A DNA stretch of 64,000 bases from Sphingobium arseniciresistens (GCA_029167225.1 JARFNK010000008.1:124001-188000), one strand, 5' to 3'; counted from the first letter of the stretch, positions 1 through 7,165 are shown. Numbers and translations: made by a program. The notes: generated by a model from the sequence alone, not told the origin.

Positions 1-2
1 TG

Positions 3-410
3 CTGGCCGGCTCGGAGTTCGCGCTGGAACTCGGGCGATGGCTGGTCGCGGAGGCGGGCGTCTACCTGACCCGCATCGTCGATATCAAGCAGAGCCAGGG
101 CGAGACCTTCGTGGTCGTCGATGGTGGACTGCATCATCAACTGGCGGCCAGCGGCAATTTCGGCACGGTCGTCCGTCGCAACTATCCGGTCGCGGTCGCC
201 AACCATTTCGGGCGGCCGGCCGCGGAGCATGAGGTCACGGTCGTCGGGTGCCTCTGCACGCCGCTCGATCGCCTCGCCGATAAGGTCGCTCTGCCGCCGG
301 TGGAGGTCGGGGATCTGATCGCGATCTTCCTTGCGGGCGCCTATGGCGCGAGCGCGAGCCCCTCGGCGTTCCTCGGCCATGCGGCGCCTGCCGAAATGCT
401 GGTGGGTTAG
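3..410 (+). CDS. PLP-dependent decarboxylase, exosortase A-associated (3' part only)
   Basis: The window opens inside this gene; about 135 C-terminal residues are visible. The reading VVVDGGLHHQ, then VTVVGCLCTPLDRLADK and GDLIAIFLAGAY, matches the C-terminal barrel of fold-III ornithine/diaminopimelate-type decarboxylases, specifically the form found in XrtA loci (TIGR03099 type). It is cytoplasmic, and the substrate is unknown. It is the last host gene before attL, 45 bp away, so the prophage separates it from the exopolysaccharide genes that resume at 47761. The family assignment is by recall of conserved C-terminal motifs; the catalytic lysine lies outside the window. Confidence 0.8.
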   Translation: MAGSEFALELGRWLVAEAGVYLTRIVDIKQSQGETFVVVDGGLHHQLAASGNFGTVVRRNYPVAVANHFGRPAAEHEVTVVGCLCTPLDRLADKVALPPVEVGDLIAIFLAGAYGASASPSAFLGHAAPAEMLVG

Positions 411-455
411 GGCGGGGCCTCCTTGGCCGCCGCTCCGCTCCATCTCGCCATCCAG

Positions 456-470
456 ACCTAACGCTATCTT
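456..470. repeat. attL core, 15-bp direct repeat
   Basis: ACCTAACGCTATCTT is identical to 47645..47659. The flanks differ on both sides, as expected for integration by a tyrosine recombinase. The crossover falls between the decarboxylase gene and the polysaccharide export gene. Confidence 0.88.
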
Positions 471-651
471 ATCCATAATCCGCAGAAAACTGCGGTTTTT
501 TCCAAAAAAGAAGCAAAACACCCCCGATAAATATCAATATGATGGCCTGACGGTTTCAAACTTTCGGGCGGATGATTTTCGGATCCTGACGCCGGAAGCG
601 GGTACGTCACCCGAGATCGAGAAAGCAGTTCACGAGCTGCGGGCGGCATGA
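456..651 (+). CDS. 3' part of a phage ORF split by integration at attP
   Basis: No start codon exists on the host side. If the circular phage is rebuilt by joining 47640..47659 to 471 onward, an ATG at 47640 opens a frame that runs through the att core and ends at 651, giving about 66 residues beginning MKPNAILSIIRRK. The C-terminal residues (TPEAGTSPEIEKAVHELRAA) look protein-like, and the stop overlaps the next ATG at 648. In the lysogen the right half instead reads MKPNAIFTL and stops. The internal hairpin at 480..501 argues that it may be poorly transcribed. Function unknown. Confidence 0.5.
480..501 (+). terminator. Intrinsic terminator-like hairpin just inside attL
   Basis: CCGCAG-AAAA-CTGCGG is followed by six T. 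In the lysogen it would end transcription arriving from the host decarboxylase gene. In the circular phage it lies just after the integrase and inside the attP-spanning ORF. Confidence 0.65.
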
Positions 652-1404
652 GGGCGACAATCTACCACGGTACGCCCATGACGCCTCGGCGGGCACTCGA
701 AGCGATCATGCCCGGTCGCGCGGGTTGCGTAAGCTTCTACCGGCCCGATGATCTGGAGGCTCTGCTGGCGATCTGCCCGCAGGTAATGTTTCGACCATGG
801 CGCATTTTCGTTCTGGATGGCGGCCAGGCGCGTGGGCAAGGAGTGGGACGAAGCCGAGCGCGGGGAATGGTGGCAGGCATACTATCGCTGGCTGGAGCCA
901 ATCATCCATCATCCAGGCAGGTGGGCTATCATGCCCGACAGCCCAGCCGCACCTTCCCAGCTCAACGATGGACTACTCAACGACTGGCCGTTCGGGCACC
1001 GCGGAGCGCCTGTGTGGCACATGGATGGGTCGATAGAGCGGCTGGCCAGATTGTGCGAACGATACCCCCGCGTCTGCGTTGGCTGGATTGGCGATCCCAA
1101 AAAGGAGCCGGTTGGCTGCCCAGCGTACCGGCGAAAGATGGACGAGGTTGCCGCCTTGATGGGCAATACCTGGCATCCTTTGCACATGCTCCGGGGAGTG
1201 GCGGTGGCCTTCGATTATCCCTTCATCGGCGCAGATGCGACGACGCTCGCGCAAAATGGTTGGCGGTACGACAGCCCCATGGACGCCATATGGGGCGATC
1301 AGTGGCGCGGGCGACGCGCCTATGCAGACCGGCTCGAAGGTATACCGGGCAGGGCATTCCAACGGAACAACGCAACAACCTGCGCGGCATTGCGGCTGCG
1401 CTGA
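648..1404 (+). pseudogene. Phage accessory protein of the YHGTP...HGAFSFW family, frameshifted
   Basis: The N-terminal half reads in one frame (MRATIYHGTPMTPRRALEAI up to CPQVMF) and the rest in the +1 frame (FDHGAFSFW, RYPRVCVGWIG, HMLRGVAVAFDYPF). The switch is in the TTT at 789..791: one T fewer would restore a single frame of about 250 codons. I recall the family as widespread in phages, with a conserved phrase like M(L/F)DNGAFS. A TIM-barrel, tRNA-guanine-transglycosylase-like (DpdA-type) role is possible but is only a guess. The second half (817..1404) has its own ATG. This may be true decay or a sequencing error. Confidence 0.6.
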
Positions 1405-1417
1405 AAGGACAGTGGCA

Positions 1418-1882
1418 ATGAGCAGATATGCAGCAACAACCAGCGTGAGCAGCGCCAAGAGCAAGGCGGAGATCGAAGCGCTGGTTGAGCGCTACAGCGC
1501 GGCACAGTTCGTCTCGGGATGGTCAGCAGATAGGGCGGTGGTGGGGTTCACCATGCGGGGGCGCCAGGTCAAGTTCGTCCTTACCATGCCTGACAAGACC
1601 AGGCGCGAGTTCACGCACCACAGCAAGGGCGCGCGGACCGTTGAGGCCGCCCTGGCGCAGTGGGAGCAGGCTTGCCGCGCACGGTGGCGGGCACTGCTGC
1701 TGGTCATCAAGGCAAAGCTGGAAGCGGTTGAGAGCGGCATCAGCGTCTTCGAGGACGAGTTTATGGCCAATATCGTCCTGCCGGATGGGAAGATGGTTGG
1801 CGAGTTCATGCGGCCACAGATCGCCCATGCATACGAGACGCGGAAGATGCCGGCGTTGCTTCCCTATTTCGGAGAGGAATGA
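1418..1882 (+). CDS. Conserved phage hypothetical protein
   Basis: 154 residues from an ATG preceded by AAAGGAC. The C-terminal half (IKAKLEAVESG, FEDEFMANIVLPDG, FMRPQIAHAYETRKMPALLP) is recognisable as a family common in phages of Proteobacteria, with no known function that I can state. No signal peptide or membrane segment. The stop overlaps the next gene (ATGA at 1879), consistent with one rightward transcript. Confidence 0.75.
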   Translation: MSRYAATTSVSSAKSKAEIEALVERYSAAQFVSGWSADRAVVGFTMRGRQVKFVLTMPDKTRREFTHHSKGARTVEAALAQWEQACRARWRALLLVIKAKLEAVESGISVFEDEFMANIVLPDGKMVGEFMRPQIAHAYETRKMPALLPYFGEE

Positions 1883-3393
1883 ACATGACCAACGAAACAC
1901 ACCCCGCGCCGTCGCTGAGGGAGGCACTGCTTGCCGCACGCAAGATTATCGCCCTGAACATTGGCGACTTTGGGGGTATTCTCGGAAAGATCGAGGCCGC
2001 CCTATCCTCATCCCCCAACCAGCAGGAGCAGGGGTTGCAGGAGGATGGGGCGGAAATGGTCAAGATGCTCAACCAGCTTGCCGACAAGCAGGATGGTTAC
2101 GGCATGTCCTATCGATATCGCGGCGATAGCAACGATCAGTTCAACGTCTGGGGCGATCGAGCGCGGGCGGCGATATGGCTGTTCCAAAACGCCCGGAAGA
2201 TCGCTGCAGCCCTTTCCGCCCTCCTCCAGCAAGCGGCGTGGGAGGCAAAGGTGGATGACTATCGCGGTATACCTGGGGGCTATAAGGCCGTCAGCATTTC
2301 GGATTTGATCGCCGAAGGATCCAAGCTGCCCGGCAATTTCCCGAACTATGCCGATTGGGCGATTACCCTTCCTGCGGGACACTGGCGGGCGATCTTCCAG
2401 CCTCTCTCTACTCCCACAGCCCAGCAAGCACCCGTAGATATGTTGCTGTTCTGCCCGCGCTGCCACACGCAGCATATTGATGAGCCTGATGAGCGGACGC
2501 CAGAATGGGACAACCCGCCGCATCGCTCGCATTTGTGCCATAAGTGCGGCTGCATCTGGCGACCGGCAGACATTGCAACGAACGGCGTGATATCGATCAC
2601 CACTGTTGGGAAGTCTGACAATTGGACAGCCCAGCAAGCGACCCGGATGCCATGCCCCGACCTGCTGGACCGCTCGCACGATGAGGCGACGGACTGGATC
2701 ACGGCCAATTGCACAGCGATCCGGCGCGACAATGGCGACATGGATTACAGCCTTGGCGCGATGATCGCGGCCTACGAGGCTGGCAAGTCATCCCAGCAAG
2801 CGGCGACAGAAGCAAAGCCGGTGGCTTTCCTATATACAGGGCCGTTCGGAACGTACGGTTTTAGCCATCATCAAAGTCCTCGCCACATTGATGCCGGCTG
2901 GACCGAAACACCCCTATATCGCCACCCAACGACGAGGGATGAGGGGGAGGTTGACTGGCTGACCAAGCGCGTTGGCGAGGTGGTCGAGGAGGACGGTGGA
3001 TGCTGGACAGCCTGCTCGGGTTGTCAAGAAAGCGTGGATGGATATGTCTCCAGCAAGGATTATCCTCGCAGCCGTATCTTCAAGTGCCAGCCCGGCAGCG
3101 GGTGCCGTGAGTGCGGCGGGTTAGGCGTAATATGGCAGGACGGAGCGTTTCTTGCTGGCTACGGTGAAGCTCTCTGCGTCACCCCCAAGGCAGATCCATC
3201 GGAGCGTGAGCGGATCGTTGCGTGGCTACGGAATGATGCCGCTGCGACAAGGGGTGATTTAAGGCAGCTCCACGCCGACAAGCGACTGACCACCCCGCAA
3301 ACGATGGAATGGGAGAATCTAATCGCCCTAAAAAGTGGGATCGCCGACGCCATCGAGCGCGGCGATCATCTGCAAGCGGGAGAGGGGGAATGA
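1879..3393 (+). CDS. Ea22-like modular phage accessory protein with zinc ribbon
   Basis: 504 residues, apparently built from exchangeable modules: an N-terminal helical part; a zinc-ribbon segment near residues 190 to 230 (LLFCPRCHTQH, HLCHKCGCIWRPAD); a KPVAFLY...WTETPLY segment typical of Ea22-like accessory proteins; a cysteine-rich stretch (CWTACSGCQESV, CRECGG); and a helical tail. Two start codons are close together (1879 and 1885). Function unknown. The segmental Q-A linkers (AQQAP, AQQAT, SQQAA) between modules suggest assembly by recombination. Confidence 0.7.
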   Translation: MNMTNETHPAPSLREALLAARKIIALNIGDFGGILGKIEAALSSSPNQQEQGLQEDGAEMVKMLNQLADKQDGYGMSYRYRGDSNDQFNVWGDRARAAIWLFQNARKIAAALSALLQQAAWEAKVDDYRGIPGGYKAVSISDLIAEGSKLPGNFPNYADWAITLPAGHWRAIFQPLSTPTAQQAPVDMLLFCPRCHTQHIDEPDERTPEWDNPPHRSHLCHKCGCIWRPADIATNGVISITTVGKSDNWTAQQATRMPCPDLLDRSHDEATDWITANCTAIRRDNGDMDYSLGAMIAAYEAGKSSQQAATEAKPVAFLYTGPFGTYGFSHHQSPRHIDAGWTETPLYRHPTTRDEGEVDWLTKRVGEVVEEDGGCWTACSGCQESVDGYVSSKDYPRSRIFKCQPGSGCRECGGLGVIWQDGAFLAGYGEALCVTPKADPSERERIVAWLRNDAAATRGDLRQLHADKRLTTPQTMEWENLIALKSGIADAIERGDHLQAGEGE

Positions 3394-3587
3394 TGTGCGA
3401 TCCGATGCACGAAGAGGCGAACGTCTTTGCGGCATATCTCCTCATGCCGGAAGCCCTGTTTGCGCCCGCCGTGGCTGGGATTGACCTGTTCGACGAAGAG
3501 CGCGTGGTTAAGATTGCGCGCAAGTTCAGGGTTCCTGTCGCCGCCATTCATTATCGTTTCTGGCTCGCAAAGGAGTTTGGAGCATGA
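3390..3587 (+). CDS. Truncated ImmA/IrrE-like peptidase fragment
   Basis: 65 residues from ATGATG overlapping the upstream stop. EEANVFAAYLLMPEALF followed by a helical part ending in AKKFRV-like sequence (KIARKFRVPVAAIHYRFW) corresponds to the second half of ImmA/IrrE metallopeptidase domains, where E-AN-FAA-LLMP follows the HExxH helix. The HExxH itself is absent, so no protease activity is expected. It is either a shortened family member or a remnant that is still translated within the operon (stop overlaps the start at 3584). Confidence 0.6.
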   Translation: MMCDPMHEEANVFAAYLLMPEALFAPAVAGIDLFDEERVVKIARKFRVPVAAIHYRFWLAKEFGA

Positions 3588-4039
3588 CCGCCGACCACCG
3601 CTGCGGCTCCTGCGGCAAGCCCCTGACGGTCGATAGCCCGCCCTGTGATTGCAGGGGGACGCCGCCGGGATTTGAGCAGGGAGAGGTGACGCAGGCTGAC
3701 CGAGATGTAGCGGCTGACGTATGGCGCGATTATGTGGCCAAGATCGGCGAGGTCATTGTTGAACGGCAAATGCGCGCAGGCAAGTTAGATGAAGGCTTGC
3801 CAAGCATCTTCATGCGCCACCGCCTTGCATTCTCCACGCCAGCGCCAACCGACGCGGAGGCGATGCGGGAGGCGTGTGCGAAGGTGGTCGAGGCATGGCT
3901 TGATCCTGCCAAACGCATCATTGCCGAAGTGAACGGCCTTAGCGACCATGATATCGAAATTGCGCAGAATGTCGCGCGCGGATGCTCCGCCGCAATCCGC
4001 GCCCTTCCTCTGCCCAAGGCCGGGGAGGGGGAAGCGTGA
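3584..4039 (+). CDS. Hypothetical phage protein with N-terminal zinc ribbon
   Basis: 151 residues. The N-terminus carries CGSCGKPL and PPCDCRG, a plausible four-cysteine zinc site, followed by an acidic helical region with no recognised domain. It overlaps the preceding gene by ATGA, and its stop (TGA 4037..4039) shares bases with the start of the IS-disrupted gene (ATG 4039). Function unknown. Confidence 0.65.
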   Translation: MTADHRCGSCGKPLTVDSPPCDCRGTPPGFEQGEVTQADRDVAADVWRDYVAKIGEVIVERQMRAGKLDEGLPSIFMRHRLAFSTPAPTDAEAMREACAKVVEAWLDPAKRIIAEVNGLSDHDIEIAQNVARGCSAAIRALPLPKAGEGEA

Positions 4040-4044
4040 TGTCA

Positions 4045-4052
4045 GTTAAAAT
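4045..4052. repeat. Left 8-bp target-site duplication of the IS
   Basis: GTTAAAAT lies directly outside the left inverted repeat and is identical to 6536..6543. Eight bases is the length generated by ISL3-family elements. Confidence 0.93.
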
Positions 4053-4074
4053 GGTTCTCCGGAATAATGGGTTG
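4053..4074 (+). repeat. IS left inverted repeat
   Basis: 22 bp, matching the reverse complement of 6514..6535 at 18 of 22 positions. Confidence 0.9.
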
Positions 4075-4127
4075 ATCGGCACATAGCGTCGTGACCTCCG
4101 GGAGTCGGATTATCGGGTTGATGGCGG

Positions 4128-4847
4128 TCATGCGGCAAGCAGCGCCTGGCCGATCATTTCGGGAATTCGCGGCACTACGGCGTTGCCGCAGGCGCCAACT
4201 CGGTCCATCCGCTGGGGAACCCCATCAGCCACTCTTGCAGGCATGGGTTCGTCCGAGAAGGAATGTACGTCCCCCGCCGGAGCGCGGCTTTTCGAGAATT
4301 GCTCCCCCCAGCGTTGGAGACGCCGCTCTTCCTCGGTGTGGGGAACATAAGCCGCGATCCAAACTCGGTCTCTGATATGGGCAGCGCCAAGGTCGGCAGC
4401 TTGTATGCAGTGCCAGACCGCATCGTACCCGAGCGCGGCCAAGTCCCCGAGTACGCGACCGAACCACTGACCTCCTCCGCCAGAAAGGAGTTCTGGAACG
4501 TTCTCCACGATCGCGACGCGGGGTCGAAGCTCGCCAATGAGACGGGCGTAATCTGCCCATAGTCCGGAACGATCGCCATCAATGCCCGCTCGGCGACCAG
4601 CTTCGGACAGGTCTTGGCACGGGAATCCCCCGCAGATGATATCGACGGCAATGCCATCAGCGGCAAGTCGATCTGCTGTAAGTTCGCGGATGTCGGCATA
4701 ACAAGGAACCTCTGGCCAATGCTTCGCCAGCACACGCTGGCAAAAGGGATCAATCTCGCAGAACGCAACGGTCTTGAAGCCGCCAGTCCTTTCCAAACCG
4801 AGGTCGAAACCGCCGATACCAGCGAAGAGAGAGAGAACGCGCAGCAT
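4128..4847 (-). CDS. C5-cytosine-specific DNA methyltransferase (IS passenger)
   Basis: 239 residues, from an ATG with GAGG eight bases upstream. Motif I is SLFAGIGGFDLGLE (residues 6 to 19); motif IV is GGFPCQDLS with the catalytic cysteine at 77; motif VI is ENV (115 to 117); motif VIII is RDRVW (159 to 163); motif X is GNAVVPRIPE (221 to 230). The target-recognition region between VIII and X is only about 55 residues, short for the family. It methylates cytosine C5 at an unknown site, and no partner restriction endonuclease is visible. It lies inside the IS, divergent from the transposase. The open frame continues upstream antisense to the transposase, which is a shadow. Confidence 0.9.
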   Translation of the reverse strand: MLRVLSLFAGIGGFDLGLERTGGFKTVAFCEIDPFCQRVLAKHWPEVPCYADIRELTADRLAADGIAVDIICGGFPCQDLSEAGRRAGIDGDRSGLWADYARLIGELRPRVAIVENVPELLSGGGGQWFGRVLGDLAALGYDAVWHCIQAADLGAAHIRDRVWIAAYVPHTEEERRLQRWGEQFSKSRAPAGDVHSFSDEPMPARVADGVPQRMDRVGACGNAVVPRIPEMIGQALLAA

Positions 4848-4860
4848 CTGGATTGCCTCG

Positions 4861-4922
4861 ATAAGTGATATGAGATACTTGCGATAACTCATATGAGAAA
4901 CGGAGGCAATAACTCGTATGCG
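4861..4922. promoter_or_regulatory. Repeat-rich divergent control region in the IS
   Basis: Between the methyltransferase and the ribbon-helix-helix-like gene lie the perfect palindrome CTCATATGAG (4888..4897), a related ATATGAG at 4868, and two direct copies of ATAACTC(A/G)TATG at 4884 and 4909. The second copy overlaps the ATG at 4918. The layout suggests an autoregulatory operator for both directions; the binder is inferred. Confidence 0.55.
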
Positions 4923-5133
4923 AAATATCTCTGCTTGCGAATCAAAAGTCGTATCAGTTACTCCCGCCCGCGTGGGCAGAAAGAAACGATGGGCTGAAGA
5001 CATGCAGGCGCGATTCGCGGAGGGAACCTTCGACCGCATCGCGGCGGTTCTGGTTGGGGAAGAGGACCGGACGGACTTCGTTCGTGAAGCCGTCGAGCGT
5101 GAACTGAAACGGCGGGAGCGCGCCGCGAAGTGA
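4918..5133 (+). CDS. Small ribbon-helix-helix-like protein of the IS
   Basis: 71 residues. VVSVTPARVGRKKRW is a short basic beta-like stretch. It is followed by two amphipathic helices (DRIAAVLVGEEDRTDFVREA and ERELKRRERAAK), which is the pattern of ribbon-helix-helix DNA-binding proteins. Its last codons overlap the GTG start of the transposase (5130), so the two are translationally coupled. It could repress the shared control region or assist transposition. The start at 4918 lies inside the operator-like repeats, so an internal GTG start is also possible. Confidence 0.6.
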   Translation: MRNISACESKVVSVTPARVGRKKRWAEDMQARFAEGTFDRIAAVLVGEEDRTDFVREAVERELKRRERAAK

Positions 5134-6509
5134 GCCTCGAAGGACTGGCGACTGACACGCTGAACCTGCCGAACGTGAAGACGCTCCGCCATGTCGTGAG
5201 CGTCGGGCAGCACACCTACGAATCGGCCAGCATCAACCCCACCGGCCAGTGCTGCATGTTCGCCCGACCGAATGGGACGAAGCGCCAGGTCTTCGCCGAC
5301 ACGCCGCGAGAAGGCATGCCGGCGGTCATTCATCACAAGCGACGCCGCTGGTCCTGCACCGTCTGCGGGGGTTCCCCATATGAGGATCTGCCTTGGGCGG
5401 CGGAGGGACGGAAGATGACCGAGCGGTTGGGCGGGTGGATTCTCGACCAAGCCACACAACGACCTTTCGTTGCCGTCGCCAACGACTGCGGCCTCGATCC
5501 CGGCACCGTCACCAACGTGTTCGAAGAACGGGCGAAGCCCGCGGTCCTTGCCATCAAGACAAAGACGCCTCGCGTCCTCGGCCTGGATGAAAAGCATATC
5601 TTCGGCGGCTTCCGCGCGGTCATGGGCGACATCGAGAAGCGCACCATGTTCTGGATGTTGCCCGCCAGAAATGCCGACACGCTGGGCGCATTCTTCGCGA
5701 AGATCCCGGATCGCGAGCGCGTTGAAGTTGTGACGGTCGATATGTTCAAAGGCTATCGCAAGATCCTGGAGGACTGGTTTCCGACAGCCACGGTGGTGAT
5801 CGACAAGTACCACATCACGCAATACGCCTCGTTTGCGATGGACCGCGCACGGGCAGGTCTGCGCAGTGGGATGAACAGGGGTGAGCGGGTCCGCATGCTT
5901 CGCCGCCGATGGACGCTGCTCAAGCGTCGGCAAAACTGGGAGGCCAACAACTATCGGACCTTCGCGAAGATAAAGGTTCAGTATCCCCAGCTCGCCGAGA
6001 TTTACGAGTGGAAGGAGCGCGCCTGCGAGATCTGGGATTTGACCGACAGACGGGAGGCCGAACAGGCCTATCTCAAGTGGCTGGACGAACTCCCCGGCCC
6101 CTACAGGACGTATTTCAAGCGCTTCACCACCGCCATGAAGAACTGGGGTCCAGAGATATTCAACTACTTCGACCACCGCTTCACGAACGCCTATGTCGAG
6201 CGGCTGAATGGCATGATCGCGGACGCCAACCGTCTGGGTCGCGGCTACAGCTATCGCGTCCTGTTCTTCAAGACGATGCTGCGACATGGCGTTCCCAAGA
6301 CGCGCCCGAAGCGGTTGGACAAGTCCCCGGAGCGCCTTGATGGCGTGGTGCCCCGCGGGCTTGGCGGCAGCATCTTCGGCCTGGACTATCTCGGTAGAGC
6401 AGTGGCCGCGCTTGGCCGCGCAACATGGCGCAGGTTCCGCGATCGGGGCTATCATGGCGTACCGCTTTCAACCCTGAGCGAGGATTTCCGCGACACGTCG
6501 GTTTGGTGA
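5130..6509 (+). CDS. ISL3-family transposase
   Basis: 459 residues from GTG. The order is an N-terminal region with a CxxC (CTVCGG, residues 76 to 81), a helix-turn-helix-like segment (residues 108 to 130), and the DDE catalytic domain with LGLDEKH (D153), VTVDMFKGY (D204), DKYH (225) and NAYVERLNG (E357). Its length is in the normal range for ISL3 enzymes (about 400 to 460). The reading frame is intact and the terminal repeats and target duplication are well preserved, so the element may be recent and active. Confidence 0.93.
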   Translation: MSLEGLATDTLNLPNVKTLRHVVSVGQHTYESASINPTGQCCMFARPNGTKRQVFADTPREGMPAVIHHKRRRWSCTVCGGSPYEDLPWAAEGRKMTERLGGWILDQATQRPFVAVANDCGLDPGTVTNVFEERAKPAVLAIKTKTPRVLGLDEKHIFGGFRAVMGDIEKRTMFWMLPARNADTLGAFFAKIPDRERVEVVTVDMFKGYRKILEDWFPTATVVIDKYHITQYASFAMDRARAGLRSGMNRGERVRMLRRRWTLLKRRQNWEANNYRTFAKIKVQYPQLAEIYEWKERACEIWDLTDRREAEQAYLKWLDELPGPYRTYFKRFTTAMKNWGPEIFNYFDHRFTNAYVERLNGMIADANRLGRGYSYRVLFFKTMLRHGVPKTRPKRLDKSPERLDGVVPRGLGGSIFGLDYLGRAVAALGRATWRRFRDRGYHGVPLSTLSEDFRDTSVW

Positions 6510-6513
6510 TTTC

Positions 6514-6535
6514 CAACCCGATAATCCGCAGAACC
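6514..6535 (-). repeat. IS right inverted repeat
   Basis: 22 bp, beginning 5 bp after the transposase stop; pairs with 4053..4074. Confidence 0.9.
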
Positions 6536-6543
6536 GTTAAAAT
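6536..6543. repeat. Right 8-bp target-site duplication of the IS
   Basis: GTTAAAAT, identical to 4045..4052. Confidence 0.93.
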
Positions 6544-6753
6544 CAACGCTACTGCTCGCCAGTTTGAAATGGTGACAAGCATCGCAATCCAGATTGGTGA
6601 CGAGCATGTGAGGCACGACTTTGGACGGCGCGTCTCAATGTCTCATGCTCGGGCATTGGCACAGCACTATCTGGACATTTTCACCGGGGAGCCAAGCGAG
6701 TTCGCCGCAAATGTCCCCACCCCTTCAACCGAAGGGCACAAGGAACCCGGATC

Positions 6754-6924
6754 ATGACAAGCGGTAAATATTTCACAACATGTGTCGAGTGCGGGAAGCC
6801 TATCGACACATGCCATGGGGTTTGCGCTGAATGCAATGATGCTCATGGATATGAGGTAAAGGCAATCAGCACCGACAGAGATAATACTGCGGTGCGGAAA
6901 CAGTATCAGGATGGAGTGAGATAA
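6754..6924 (+). CDS. Small zinc-ribbon phage protein
   Basis: 56 residues, starting ATGA over the upstream stop. Four cysteines in two pairs (CVECGKP and CHGVCAEC) indicate a zinc site. The next gene starts at the base after the stop. Function unknown. Confidence 0.6.
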   Translation: MTSGKYFTTCVECGKPIDTCHGVCAECNDAHGYEVKAISTDRDNTAVRKQYQDGVR

Positions 6925-7164
6925 ATGTGCATTGTTTGCAATTGCCCCAATAGTTCCATTGAGGCCGACCGCTTTCTGATCGCCTTTCGCCAGTCTCAGG
7001 TCATGATGAAAAATGCGGCTCAGTTAATGCGCCAGTGTTCAAAGGTTGCTTTCGAGGATGACGTTCGCAAGCGATATGACATGACACACAAACGCATGGT
7101 CAGGTTGATCCGTGAGTGGAACAAGTTGGAAGAATTTCGCGAAAATACAGTGAATGGAGGTTAG
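6925..7164 (+). CDS. Hypothetical phage protein
   Basis: 79 residues. The N-terminus is cysteine-rich (MCIVCNCPN), followed by helical sequence rich in basic residues (DVRKRYDMTHKRMVRLIREW). It directly abuts the upstream gene. It is AT-richer than most of the prophage, as are the next two genes. Function unknown. Confidence 0.6.
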   Translation: MCIVCNCPNSSIEADRFLIAFRQSQVMMKNAAQLMRQCSKVAFEDDVRKRYDMTHKRMVRLIREWNKLEEFRENTVNGG

Positions 7165-7165
7165 A

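Larger units (their letters stand above)
4053..6535. mobile_element. ISL3-family insertion sequence carrying a DNA methyltransferase
   Basis: The element is 2483 bp. Terminal inverted repeats are at 4053..4074 and 6514..6535 (22 bp, 18 identical; each outer end starts GGTTCT and the inner end is GGGTTG). It is flanked by the perfect 8-bp duplication GTTAAAAT. Inside are a rightward ribbon-helix-helix-like gene and ISL3 transposase, and a leftward C5-cytosine methyltransferase ending 53 bp from the left repeat. Excision in silico repairs the disrupted phage gene, which fixes the borders exactly. The passenger gene makes it a cargo-bearing IS. Confidence 0.93.
4039..6757 (+). pseudogene. Small phage gene interrupted by the IS
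   Basis: ATG TCA GTT AAA AT begins at 4039 and is broken by the IS at 4053. Joining 4039..4052 to 6544..6757 restores an uninterrupted 75-codon frame (MSVKINATARQFEMVTS... ending in EGHKEPGS) whose stop overlaps the next start at 6754. The distal part could still be translated from ATG 6569 or GTG 6506, the latter overlapping the transposase stop. The product has no recognised domain. Confidence 0.85.

Noticed and set aside
4848-6455. Upstream 535 codons of the long minus-strand frame that ends in the methyltransferase
   Set aside because: They are antisense to the transposase and have shadow composition. The methyltransferase has its own ATG and ribosome-binding site at 4847.
5130-6509. Idea that the transposase is a domesticated phage gene
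   Set aside because: Terminal inverted repeats, a perfect 8-bp duplication and an interrupted gene show an ordinary insertion.
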